This document shows, piece by piece, positions 1-6,534 of a DNA stretch of 17,263 bases. Source of the DNA: a bacterium (lineage in GTDB: Bacteria > CSSED10-310 > JAJRTK01); the NCBI GenBank assembly GCA_024278345.1, contig JAJRTK010000171.1:1-17263 (forward strand). Direction: 5' to 3'. The position numbers and the translations under genes were made by a program. Below the pieces are notes generated by a model that did no database searches, was not told where the DNA came from, and was given only the letters and a program-made list of their open reading frames with translations. Position 1 is the first letter of the stretch. Every line of letters starts with the position of its first letter.

Positions 1-252
1 CCGATTGCCCCGGCCTTTGAGTTCGATGTTCTCCATCAGAAGGGTCACCGCCACGTCGTGGACATCCTTCTGGGTAAGTCGCCGCTTGACTTCTTTCCAT
101 CGATGATATGCAATTCGACCGATGGGCTGCTCCTTCTTTTCTATGTTGAGAAGCAGTCCATACTCTTTTTTCGTCATGAATCCAATCGCTTCACGAATCT
201 TACGCAATCTCTTTCTGCAAACCTGTTTCCCAAAACCAACGCTTCTCCGCAT
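1..252 (-). CDS. Unrecognised protein, 3' end beyond window
   Basis: An open minus-strand frame runs from a stop codon at 259-261 to the left edge without interruption. It could start at the ATG at 250-252, whose purine-rich AGGGAG sits too close to be a normal ribosome site, or at the ATG at 175-177, which begins MTKKEYGLLLNIEKKEQPIG. The product is basic and soluble, with charged helical stretches (YHRWKEVKRRLTQKDVHDVA) and no signal peptide or membrane helix. I do not recognise the family. The residues before 175 in this frame look less protein-like than those in the neighbouring frame (200-328), so the true N-terminus may lie there, joined by a frameshift near 205. It is transcribed divergently from the operon that begins at 870. 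The C-terminus is not visible. Confidence 0.45.
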   Translation of the reverse strand, partial: MRRSVGFGKQVCRKRLRKIREAIGFMTKKEYGLLLNIEKKEQPIGRIAYHRWKEVKRRLTQKDVHDVAVTLLMENIELKGRGNR

Positions 253-328
253 CTCCCTTCAAATCGACGATTCCAGGTTCAGCATCCATTAATGACGGCC
301 CGCCAAGCACCTTGAAATCGATATTCAT
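200..328 (-). CDS. Short ORF, possible N-terminus of the left-edge gene
   Basis: This 42-codon frame begins with an ATG at 326-328, three bases after AAGGA, and reads MNIDFKVLGGPSLMDAEPGI, then a charged segment ending WFWETGLQKEIA before TAA. It overlaps the left-edge gene by 53 bases in another frame. Skipping one base near 205 would join it to that frame as LQKELRKIREAIGF, a smooth amphipathic helix. One gene broken by a one-base change, a sequencing error, or two overlapping small genes are all possible. No known family is recognised. Confidence 0.3.
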   Translation of the reverse strand: MNIDFKVLGGPSLMDAEPGIVDLKGDAEKRWFWETGLQKEIA

Positions 329-339
329 CAATCCTTGAC

Positions 340-717
340 ATGCTGATTGCGATGTACTGGGGTTACTCCTTGGAGAGCCCCGATCCTCTGCACCAAGCCC
401 TGGCCATGATCTTTGGCCTCCAGGTTGGTTCCGTAGGCGCGGCACTGGCGGTCTTTCTCTGGGCGGTCTACGTCGTTATCTTCCAGGCTCGAGGAGAGAA
501 GGCTCGGGAGAAAACTCCAATGGCCGCCCTGGCCGCCGCCTTCCGCGGCCGGGTTGATCTTGTCCCGAATCTGGATCTGAAAGAGTGCATGGAGCGGCTG
601 GTAGAATTCTTCGGCGGCACTTCGGACTTAGGGCAGTGGATCGAGAGCGGCGAGAATGGCGAGCAGCGGCGGACGGACTGCCGCCGAGGGGAGCGGAACG
701 TAACGCATAGAGAATAA
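340..717 (+). CDS. Doubtful small single-helix membrane protein
   Basis: The frame from the ATG at 340 has G/C-rich third positions up to about 550 and encodes one convincing hydrophobic helix (FGLQVGSVGAALAVFLWAVY, roughly residues 25-47) followed by a charged segment. There is no recognisable ribosome site. The last 30 codons lie in the intergenic repeat that recurs at 6136 and 10601, so the C-terminus is probably not natural coding sequence. It may be a degraded small membrane protein into whose end the repeat was placed, or a chance frame. No homologue is recognised. Confidence 0.25.
   Translation: MLIAMYWGYSLESPDPLHQALAMIFGLQVGSVGAALAVFLWAVYVVIFQARGEKAREKTPMAALAAAFRGRVDLVPNLDLKECMERLVEFFGGTSDLGQWIESGENGEQRRTDCRRGERNVTHRE
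628..701 (+). repeat. Intergenic repeat family, copy 1
   Basis: Copy 1 of a diverged repeat. Its 45-base core (655-699) starts AATGGCGAGCAGCGG and ends GGGAGCGGAAC. It aligns without gaps to copy 2 (6162-6206, 37 of 45 identical by eye), and the similarity with copy 2 extends about 25 bases upstream to TTAGGGCA. Inside the core CGGCGG and CCGCCG can pair around an 8-base loop. All three copies lie outside confident genes. Confidence 0.65.
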
Positions 718-869
718 ATCGTTGATCGGGGGTTACGCCCTGGGCGAAGATCGCGATCGGCTTCTGCTGGTGGTTCGTAGACAGCTTTTGGGGGCTGTGA
801 TAAACATGGGGTTGGTCGTCGTTGCCGTCGTTTGGGTCTGGCGTCCCACCTCCGGAGGCCTATTTACAC

Positions 870-1100
870 ATGAAAGCCTTCTTGTTGTTAGTTCCCGGTA
901 GCCTGCTTTGCTCGCTACTTCTGGTGACGGTCTTGTACGGGGTTCCGGCGGATCTGTTTTGGTCGGCCTTTTGGTTCGTGGTTCTCCTTCCGGCGCTCGG
1001 CGGGCTCGTGGTGTCTTTCGTGGCACGGGAAGAGTCTTCCATGCCTGAAGAGAAAAGTGGCTTGATGGTGGCCGACTCTTCTCCCCGGGCTGAGGTTTGA
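870..1100 (+). CDS. Small two-helix membrane protein
   Basis: A 76-residue protein starting MKAFLLLVPGSLLCSLLLVT. I chose the ATG at 870 because GGAGG lies 11 bases upstream, rather than the TTG at 822 in the same frame. It has two membrane helices (about residues 3-23 and 30-52) and an acidic, probably cytoplasmic tail rich in Glu and Ser. Its TGA is followed directly by the GTG start of the UbiA-type gene, so the two are almost certainly co-transcribed. I recognise no family. A small accessory subunit of the prenyltransferase or glycosyltransferases is possible from position alone. Confidence 0.6.
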   Translation: MKAFLLLVPGSLLCSLLLVTVLYGVPADLFWSAFWFVVLLPALGGLVVSFVAREESSMPEEKSGLMVADSSPRAEV

Positions 1101-1994
1101 GTGGTGGGCGCTGTTTCCAGCTTCAAGCTCTATTGGTCGTCGGTGCGGCCGAAGGAATCCCTGATGATGCTTGGAGTTCCGGCGTTGGGGATCCTGTTTG
1201 CCGAGCCGCCCGTAACGATGGATCTGATGGGGCGCTCGGCATTGCTCTTGTTGTGCGGGCTGTTTGTGGCGGGGCACGTCTATACGCTGAACGATCTGTT
1301 CGGCGTGACCTACGACGTGTATGACGACAGCAAGTTGGATCGGCCGCTCCAATCCCATCGTTTGGGGTCTGGCCAGATTTGGGCGTTTTCCATTCTGCTG
1401 GGCGGGATCGGCTATGTGACGCTCTACGCCATGGACGTGGAGCTCTTTTGGATCACGCTCTCCATGACTCTTCTTTGGATGGTCTATTCGTTGCCCAAGG
1501 GTTTGAAGGGCTATCCTGTGGTGACGTCGCTGGTGAACAGTCTGGGGGCGGGGATCATGCCGTTTCTCATCGGCTATTTGTTCGTGGAGGATTGGTCGTG
1601 GCGTGCGGTGTTGCTGAGTGTTTATTTCGGCGTCATCGCCGGGACCGGGCAGCTCAACCGGGAGATCCTCGACCTGGAGGCCGATAGCGCGGCGGGGCTC
1701 AAGACGACCGCTGTTTGGCTTGGGTCGCGGCGGACCTTCGATCTGAGCCTGGGCCTGTTCTTGTTGTCGGCGGTTTTCCTTTTGGCGGTGAGCTGGATGG
1801 ACGATGGGTTGCCGGTGGGGCTGGGAATTGCGGCGCTTCTTATTCAGCCATTTCACATTCGGGCGTACCGGCAGTGCCTGGCCGCCGGCCTGAGCCGGGA
1901 GGCGCTGATCCGGTATATTCGTGGATATCGCAATCTCTATGCTCTTTTGGGACTGGCGTTCGGCGCCATTTTCGGATGGAGGATGCTGCCTTGA
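1101..1994 (+). CDS. UbiA-family prenyltransferase
   Basis: A polytopic membrane protein of 297 residues with about eight helices. The first Asp-rich motif begins at N64-D65 (NDLFGVTYDVYDDSKLDRPL, residues 64-83) and the second is DLEAD (191-195) in NREILDLEADSAAGLKTTAV. These motifs bind Mg2+ and the prenyl diphosphate in the family. The first motif is looser than the classic NDxxDxxxD, with D72, D75, D76 and D80 as candidates. Family members attach isoprenoid chains to aromatic or sugar-phosphate acceptors at the membrane. Usual length for the family. The GTG start at 1101 directly follows the upstream stop, with GAGG before it, and keeps the SVRPKES segment typical of the N-terminus. The stop overlaps the start of a glycosyltransferase gene, so a quinone-type acceptor is less likely here than a lipid carrier or sugar-phosphate. 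The substrate cannot be read from the sequence. Confidence 0.85.
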   Translation: MVGAVSSFKLYWSSVRPKESLMMLGVPALGILFAEPPVTMDLMGRSALLLLCGLFVAGHVYTLNDLFGVTYDVYDDSKLDRPLQSHRLGSGQIWAFSILLGGIGYVTLYAMDVELFWITLSMTLLWMVYSLPKGLKGYPVVTSLVNSLGAGIMPFLIGYLFVEDWSWRAVLLSVYFGVIAGTGQLNREILDLEADSAAGLKTTAVWLGSRRTFDLSLGLFLLSAVFLLAVSWMDDGLPVGLGIAALLIQPFHIRAYRQCLAAGLSREALIRYIRGYRNLYALLGLAFGAIFGWRMLP

Positions 1995-3013
1995 AGCCCG
2001 ACCTGTCGGTGGTGATTCCGACGTACAACCGGGCTGCTTGCTTGGAGCAAACGTTGGAGGCTTTGGCGGCGTGCCGGTGTGATCCTCCGCGTTTCGAGGT
2101 CATTGTCATTGACGACGGTTCCACCGATGGAACGAGGGAGGTGCTAGATCGGTGCCTGTCGGCGGGGAAGCTTGACTTGCGGTTTCGGACCCAGGCGAAT
2201 TCTCGCCCGGCGTCGGCGCGGAATCACGGCACGCGCCTGGCTTGGGCGGACTTGGTCCTCTATCTTGGAGACGACACCATCCCGGAGCCGTCGCTGGTCC
2301 GGGCGCACTACCGGCTCCATGAGGCGTCGCCTGGGCGTGTGGCCGTCGTGGGGTACACGCCGTATCATCCGTCGCTGGGGAGAGATCCGTTCCTCTTTTT
2401 TTTGCAGGAGATGGGGCACCAGTTTGGTTACGGGCTCATCGAGGATCCCGACGACCTGCCGTTCAACTTCGTCTATTCATCGAATCTTTCGGTGCCGCGT
2501 GAGCTTTTGGGTGATGGTCCGTTCAACGAGGCGATTCGGGCGGCGGCTTGGGAAGACGTGGAGCTGGGGCTGCGGCTCAAGGAGCGCGGTGTCCGGGTTT
2601 TGTATGAGCCCTTGGCTGTGGCCTATCACTTGCACGCCGTGACCTTTTCGGACTTTTGCCGGCGGCAGGAGATGGTGGGGGCGACCAGTCTCCAGGCGCT
2701 GGAAGTGAATCCCGGTCTTTCGGTGATTTTTGGAGATGGACGTCCAAGCCGCCGGATCTTGGCCTGGGAGTGGCCGCTTCGGTTTGCCGGGACAGCTCTC
2801 CACGGGCTTCGTCGGCTGGGATTTCGGCCTTACGCGCCTCGGCTGTTCCGGGCGATTCTGGATCTTCATTACCACTGTGGGCTTCGGGCGGCTTGGCGGC
2901 GGAAGGGGAGAGTGGGGGAAAGATCGCCTGCGCGGGTAGGCTCGGTGGCCGGGGTGGATCCGGCGGCGAGGGAAGCTCCGCCAGCGCATGAGGCATCGGT
3001 GAAAGCGCCATGA
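1991..3013 (+). CDS. Family 2 glycosyltransferase (GT-A fold)
   Basis: A 340-residue enzyme beginning MKPDLSVVIPTYNRAACLEQ. It shows the GT-A nucleotide-sugar site (VIDDGSTDGT, D41-D42), a metal-binding GDD (93-95, the DXD position) and WEDVELGLRL with E188-D189 as the likely catalytic pair. It probably transfers a sugar from a nucleotide donor to a lipid-linked or surface glycan on the cytoplasmic side. I prefer the TTG at 1991: GGAGG lies 8 bases upstream and TTGA overlaps the UbiA stop. The in-frame ATG at 1976 is the alternative. The last 50 residues are Ala/Arg/Pro-rich and low in complexity. Its TGA overlaps the next start (ATGA). Donor and acceptor are unknown. Confidence 0.85.
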   Translation: MKPDLSVVIPTYNRAACLEQTLEALAACRCDPPRFEVIVIDDGSTDGTREVLDRCLSAGKLDLRFRTQANSRPASARNHGTRLAWADLVLYLGDDTIPEPSLVRAHYRLHEASPGRVAVVGYTPYHPSLGRDPFLFFLQEMGHQFGYGLIEDPDDLPFNFVYSSNLSVPRELLGDGPFNEAIRAAAWEDVELGLRLKERGVRVLYEPLAVAYHLHAVTFSDFCRRQEMVGATSLQALEVNPGLSVIFGDGRPSRRILAWEWPLRFAGTALHGLRRLGFRPYAPRLFRAILDLHYHCGLRAAWRRKGRVGERSPARVGSVAGVDPAAREAPPAHEASVKAP

Positions 3014-4497
3014 AGTGGCCCGACGTGAGCATCATCGTGGTCAATTGCAATGGCCGCGAGCATCTGGAGCCGCTTTTCCGGTCGGTGGAGCGGCTGGACT
3101 ATCCGCCGGAGAAACTGGAGCTCATCTGCGTGGACAACGGGTCGCGGGATGGATCGGTGGAGCTTTTGGAGAAGCGGTTTCCCGCGGTGCGGATCCTGCG
3201 CAACCGGACGAATGAGGGGTTCGCTGGGCCGAACAACCAGGCGGCGCGGGTTGCTTCTGGGGAGATCCTGGCCATGGTGAACAATGACATGCGCCTGGAT
3301 CCGGCGTTTTTGCGGGAGGGGCTCCGACCGTTGCTGAAGGATGAGGAGTGCGCTGCCGTGGGGGGGAAGATCCTATCGTGGGATGGGAAGAAGATCGATT
3401 TTGTCCGTGGCACACTCCACTTCGCGGGGTTTCCCGTCCATTCTGATCTTGGTGGAAAGAGCGCCGAGCCCTGGAGCTTCGATCTGCTGGAGGAGTTGGA
3501 GGGTTTTCCTTACCCGTATTCGCTTTTCGCCTGCGGCGGGGCGATGTTGGTTCGCCGGGATCTATTTCTTGAGCTGGGCGGTTTCGACGAGGATTTCTTT
3601 GCCGTATTGGAAGACGTGGACTTCGGATGGCGTTTGTGGCTTTCGGGGTATAGCGTGAGGCTAGCGCCCGGTGCCGTCGTCTTTCATCGCCGCCACGGGA
3701 CCCTGGGCCGTTCCGGAAAGGAGAAGCACCGGTACCTGCTTCTCCGGAACGCCATGATGATGGCGGTGAAGAACTATTCGGAAAGGAACCTGGAGGCCAT
3801 CCTTCCGGCTCTTGTGATCTTATCCTTGCGGCGGGTTGTCGAGGGCTGCCATTTGCAGCGGGAGAACTTCTATTTTTGGTCCGACGCGGCTTTTTCCAGG
3901 GGTTTTTCTATTGATTCGGAGGATCTTATCGATGCCATGACAGAGGTGGTCGCTCTGGACGATGTACTCTCCCGTGCTCCCGGCCTCGCGAAGAAGCGGA
4001 ACTCCGTTCAGCAGCATCGAAAACGGCGGGACAAGGAGGTCTTGCCTCGATTTGGCGATCCCTTTCGCATGGTGTGGAGGGAGTCGGGAACGCTTTGCCT
4101 GGAAGAGAGGTTGGAACTGTTTGCCTCCTTGTCCGGGGTCTTTGGGTCTCCGTGGCCTCAAGGGGGGCAGAGAGAGGCGGTGCTGAGGCGAGCCGAAGCG
4201 GAGCTTGCCGGTCGAATCGAGCATCGACAGAGAGAACTCGATCTCCTGAATCTCAAGCTCGATGACGCCAAGAGGAGTTTGGAGAGCTATTTGGATGACC
4301 TCCGGGAGGCTCGGCCCTTGGAGCCCCGGCTGGCGGTCCGGCGCGGGACTGGATTGGGGGGGCGGTTGAACCGGTGGTTCTGGCTTGCTCGCTTCTACTT
4401 CCGCTTCGAGGGAATCGGGGGTATGTTTCACCGTGGCGCGGAGTTTGCTCTTCGCCGTGTGCGGCGTTGGCGAAGGCGAATGAGAGGTGCCCGTTGA
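3010..4497 (+). CDS. Family 2 glycosyltransferase, rhamnosyltransferase-like, extended C-terminus
   Basis: A 495-residue protein beginning MKWPDVSIIVVNCNGREHLE. The first 260 residues form a GT2 domain of the WbbL/rhamnosyltransferase type: VDNGSRDGS (D42), NNDM (91-94, DXD equivalent), FACGGAMLVRR (173-183), and LEDVDFGWRL with E201-D202, then H226. The family usually ends near 300 residues. Here about 200 more follow, with a likely coiled coil at about 388-435 (many Glu/Arg/Leu, e.g. RIEHRQRELDLLNLKL) and a strongly basic end (RRVRRWRRRMRGAR). The tail may dock the enzyme to the membrane or to partners; this is inference. Its ATG overlaps the previous stop as ATGA, so translation is coupled. 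It is the last gene of the operon. Confidence 0.85.
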   Translation: MKWPDVSIIVVNCNGREHLEPLFRSVERLDYPPEKLELICVDNGSRDGSVELLEKRFPAVRILRNRTNEGFAGPNNQAARVASGEILAMVNNDMRLDPAFLREGLRPLLKDEECAAVGGKILSWDGKKIDFVRGTLHFAGFPVHSDLGGKSAEPWSFDLLEELEGFPYPYSLFACGGAMLVRRDLFLELGGFDEDFFAVLEDVDFGWRLWLSGYSVRLAPGAVVFHRRHGTLGRSGKEKHRYLLLRNAMMMAVKNYSERNLEAILPALVILSLRRVVEGCHLQRENFYFWSDAAFSRGFSIDSEDLIDAMTEVVALDDVLSRAPGLAKKRNSVQQHRKRRDKEVLPRFGDPFRMVWRESGTLCLEERLELFASLSGVFGSPWPQGGQREAVLRRAEAELAGRIEHRQRELDLLNLKLDDAKRSLESYLDDLREARPLEPRLAVRRGTGLGGRLNRWFWLARFYFRFEGIGGMFHRGAEFALRRVRRWRRRMRGAR

Positions 4498-4528
4498 CTG
4501 GCTTCCAGTTGGAGCATGGCTCAACGGG
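4490..4528 (+). terminator. Possible stem-loop at end of glycosyltransferase operon
   Basis: CCCGTTGA (4490-4497, including the stop codon) pairs perfectly with TCAACGGG (4521-4528). The 23-base loop contains a smaller hairpin, ACTGG-CTT-CCAGT (4497-4509). No T-run follows directly, so it is not a classic intrinsic terminator. It could protect the 3' end or slow transcription. A T-run appears only at 4571. Confidence 0.3.
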
Positions 4529-4551
4529 GGAGTGGAACAGTTTGCGGAGAG

Positions 4552-4593
4552 TTGACGCCATAGGGGCAACTTTTTTAAGAAAAGTCCGATAAT
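4552..4593 (+). promoter_or_regulatory. Candidate promoter for the TPR gene
   Basis: TTGACG (4552-4557) is a five-of-six match to a -35 box and TTTAAG (4574-4579) a four-of-six -10 match at a 16-base spacing. GATAAT (4588-4593) is a better -10 but lacks a good -35 partner. It lies 110-150 bases upstream of the ATG at 4705, in the 207-base gap after the glycosyltransferase operon. Assigned by eye only. Confidence 0.25.
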
Positions 4594-4704
4594 TGGGATG
4601 GAAAGGAATTTCCAGGCCCGTCCCTTGGCAGGAAGCTCTCGGCATGTTGTCGGGACACCACGGAACGTTTGGATTGCGGAAGCTCAGGACGTGCAGGAGG
4701 AGAG

Positions 4705-5271
4705 ATGGCAGACTATTCCGCCGGTTCGATGGCTGATCAGGAGATTGTTGCTTGGCTTCAGGATCCAGAGGATGATCGCAACCTGGCAGAGATGGGCGGT
4801 TACACCGTAGATGATATCGCCGGCTTGGCGGAGATCGGTTACAATTTGCTCCAGCAGGGGAAGCTCGAAGATGCTCTGGCCATTTATCAGGGCGTCTATT
4901 CCCTGGATTCGAAGAGTCCCTGGGGCGCCTCGTCACTCGGTTGTATCTTTCAAAAGATGGAGCGGTATGGCGAGGCTCTACAGATGTATCGGGAGGCGCT
5001 GGACATCGAACCTAGTGACGTTCATTGTCTGGCCAACCGAGGAGAAATCCAGTTTCGGATGGGCCATCTCCTGGCGGCGGCGGAGGACCTGCAAAAAGCG
5101 GTTGAGCTGGACCCTCACAGGCGGAATCCGGCGGCGCAACGGGCAAGAGTCATTCTTATGGTCGTCATGGAGATTCTAGAAGCGGCGGAAGCGCAAGGGC
5201 TTTCCCCGGAGCGACTGAGCCAAGAGCAGGTGGAGGCGCTGCGGGCTGGTCTTACCCGCCGCCGGAAGTAG
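4705..5271 (+). CDS. TPR protein resembling SycD/LcrH-type secretion chaperones
   Basis: A soluble 188-residue protein. After an acidic N-terminal 35 residues come three TPR units at about 40-73 (LAEIGYNLLQQGKLEDALAI), 74-107 (ASSLGCIFQKMERYGEALQM) and 108-141 (ANRGEIQFRMGHLLAAAEDL), then a helical, basic tail. Length, three-repeat layout and the 'YNLLQQGKLEDA' entry match class II chaperones of type III secretion, which hold translocator or export substrates in the cytoplasm. Generic TPR proteins share part of this pattern, so the assignment is tentative. The ATG at 4705 has AGGAGG four bases upstream, favouring it over the TTG at 4669. The next gene starts 29 bases downstream and could encode its client. 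No type III apparatus gene is in the window. Confidence 0.7.
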   Translation: MADYSAGSMADQEIVAWLQDPEDDRNLAEMGGYTVDDIAGLAEIGYNLLQQGKLEDALAIYQGVYSLDSKSPWGASSLGCIFQKMERYGEALQMYREALDIEPSDVHCLANRGEIQFRMGHLLAAAEDLQKAVELDPHRRNPAAQRARVILMVVMEILEAAEAQGLSPERLSQEQVEALRAGLTRRRK

Positions 5272-5300
5272 AAAAATAAACTTATTGAAAGGATAAACCC

Positions 5301-5927
5301 ATGGCCATTGTGACGGGAGGCCGGCGCCCAGGGCTTTTAAGCCGTTTGGCGACGGGACTGCGGAATACCATAAAAACTGTTTCGGTTGGGGAAGCTTACC
5401 TGGCAAGGAAAGTTGCCTCGAAGAAGCCTTCCAAGCTGCCGGAGCTCGGTGTCCTGCAGTACGGCACCCGGTTCAGAAGTCTCCAGCGGCTGGGCAATCC
5501 CTTCAGAGCCGGTGGTGTTCGGCCCGCCACGGGCCCGTCGGTGGGCCAACCGGGCCTCCAACGGTTCAAGGGTACGGGCGGCGCTTTTGCCCCGGAAGTG
5601 ACGAGCCAAATCACTGAAGGGCCTGGGGGTTTGATGGCGCCTTTCACCAAACTTGGCTCTCTGCTAGAGGGGCTCCAGAGCAACCCGCAGCTCCAGTCAG
5701 TCGCCGGCCAGGTTCAGCAGTTGACGGGAATGACAGGGGATCAGCTTGGGCAAATGGGTGTGAACGACTATCGTCAGATGATCGCCCAGTCCACGATGGA
5801 TCAAATGAAAATGATCCAGCTTCAGCAGGCCCAGAATCGCCTGACACAGATGTTTACGACGCTGAGCAATGTCATGAAGGCGTCTCACCAGGCCTCCATG
5901 AACAGCATCAAAAACATCAAGGCTTGA
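5301..5927 (+). CDS. Gln/Met-rich protein of unknown function, possible chaperone client
   Basis: A 208-residue protein with no signal peptide or membrane helix. The N-terminal 100 residues are basic, rich in Gly, Arg and Pro and probably disordered (MAIVTGGRRPGLLSRLATGL). The C-terminal 90 form long amphipathic helices rich in Gln and Met (residues about 115-145 and 155-207, including MDQMKMIQLQQAQNRLTQMF). A disordered start and an amphipathic helical end are common in substrates handled by SycD-like chaperones, and the gene directly follows one, so a secreted or translocator-like role is possible. I recognise no family. The ATG at 5301 has AAGGA seven bases upstream. A hairpin terminator follows 75 bases after the stop, so this gene ends the two-gene unit. 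Confidence 0.65.
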   Translation: MAIVTGGRRPGLLSRLATGLRNTIKTVSVGEAYLARKVASKKPSKLPELGVLQYGTRFRSLQRLGNPFRAGGVRPATGPSVGQPGLQRFKGTGGAFAPEVTSQITEGPGGLMAPFTKLGSLLEGLQSNPQLQSVAGQVQQLTGMTGDQLGQMGVNDYRQMIAQSTMDQMKMIQLQQAQNRLTQMFTTLSNVMKASHQASMNSIKNIKA

Positions 5928-6001
5928 TTCGGAAGTCTGGCCCATCGGACAAGAATGATCGGTAGCGTCGGAGTTTCTCGGAGAGGATGTCAGAGTGCGG
6001 A

Positions 6002-6030
6002 GGGGCACGGTAAAACCGTGTCCCTTTCTG
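6002..6030 (+). terminator. Intrinsic terminator after the Gln/Met-rich gene
   Basis: GGGGCACGGT (6002-6011) pairs with ACCGTGTCCC (6015-6024) over ten base pairs, one of them G-U, around an AAA loop, followed by TTTCTG. This is a good rho-independent terminator shape with a short T-run. It lies 75 bases after the stop at 5927. Confidence 0.65.
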
Positions 6031-6135
6031 CGTTTACGGAAGAAAAAAACTCCAAGGCGCCACGAACGGAGTTTGGGGCCGTTCTTCTTCTGAACCTGCG
6101 CGAACCGAATCCGATCTCTGGTGGTGCTCCAGCCC

Positions 6136-6206
6136 TAGGGCAATGGAGCGAAGGCGGCGGTAATGGCGAGCAGCGGGCGTCGGATGGCGACCGATGGGAG
6201 CGGAAC
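6136..6206 (+). repeat. Intergenic repeat family, copy 2
   Basis: Copy 2 begins near TAGGGCAATGG and ends GGGAGCGGAAC. The core 6162-6206 aligns without gaps to copy 1 (655-699) and to the reverse strand of copy 3 (10601-10645, 35 of 45 identical by eye). A weak stem, CGTCGG/CCGATG with one G-U pair, can form but not at the same place as in copy 1. The copy lies in the long gap before the tandem kinase gene. Confidence 0.65.
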
Positions 6207-6534
6207 GCAACACGAAGAAGACAAAGGGTTTGCCGAGAACTCCGCCTAAAAGAAGAGCACGACCAAGATCACCGCACGATCTCTGCCAGCTCGAGGATTT
6301 TGCTGGGGCAGGGAAAAGTATTATTACTTAGCTTTATCCATCTTTCGTTCTGGGCGGAGGCGGAGAGGGAAGAAGGGATCTCTCCGTGGAGGGGCTAGCC
6401 CGATGGCTTGGGTAAAGAGTCGTTGAGCAGCCGTGTTTGCGTTGGGGAAGTGACGGGGATACGGTGGCATGCAGCGGACTTTGGCTCGGATCTAGCAAGT
6501 TGTGCTGTGGCGATGATCTCCCGGGACTCAAACG

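Larger units (their letters stand above)
329..869. other. Largely non-coding divergent region with repeat copy 1
   Basis: This stretch separates the minus-strand left-edge gene from the plus-strand operon at 870. It holds the doubtful frame 340-717, repeat copy 1 (628-699), and a further short frame from the TTG at 722 to the TAG at 899-901. That 59-codon frame reads in part GEDRDRLLLVVRRQLLGAVI, has one hydrophobic helix and ends inside the start of the 870 gene. No strong promoter was found. TTGACA at 335-340 has no partner at normal spacing. A 10-base palindrome CCTCCGGAGG (849-858) contains the probable ribosome site of the 870 gene. Confidence 0.4.
5928..6534. other. Intergenic region with terminator and repeat copy 2
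   Basis: These 607 bases hold the terminator at 6002-6030 and repeat copy 2 at 6136-6206. A plus-strand frame across 5955-6398 runs through both the hairpin and the repeat and has no protein-like pattern, so I do not call it a gene. An AT-rich patch (AAGTATTATTACTTAG, about 6316-6331) contains TATTAT, a five-of-six -10 match with no good -35. It is the most likely place for a promoter of the kinase gene, but this is weak. Confidence 0.45.

Noticed and set aside
58-315. Plus-strand 85-codon frame at the left edge
   Set aside because: Ser/Phe/Leu-rich with no ribosome site, and opposite a more protein-like minus-strand frame.
655-699. Conserved hairpin as the function of the repeat
   Set aside because: Copy 1 can form a six-pair stem, but copies 2 and 3 form different weak stems at other positions, so a common fold is not supported.
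915-1856. Long minus-strand open frame opposite the UbiA gene
   Set aside because: Composition is dominated by His, Arg, Gln and Pro, typical of the antisense of a GC-rich membrane protein gene, and the plus strand has clear UbiA motifs.
4521-4540. Possible fourth copy of the intergenic repeat (GGGGGAGTGGAAC)
   Set aside because: Only the last dozen bases resemble the core end; the remaining 30 positions do not align.
5955-6398. A 147-codon plus-strand open frame
   Set aside because: It passes through a strong terminator hairpin and repeat copy 2, has no ribosome site and no protein-like composition. Its similarity to the tail of the frame at 340-717 comes only from the repeat.
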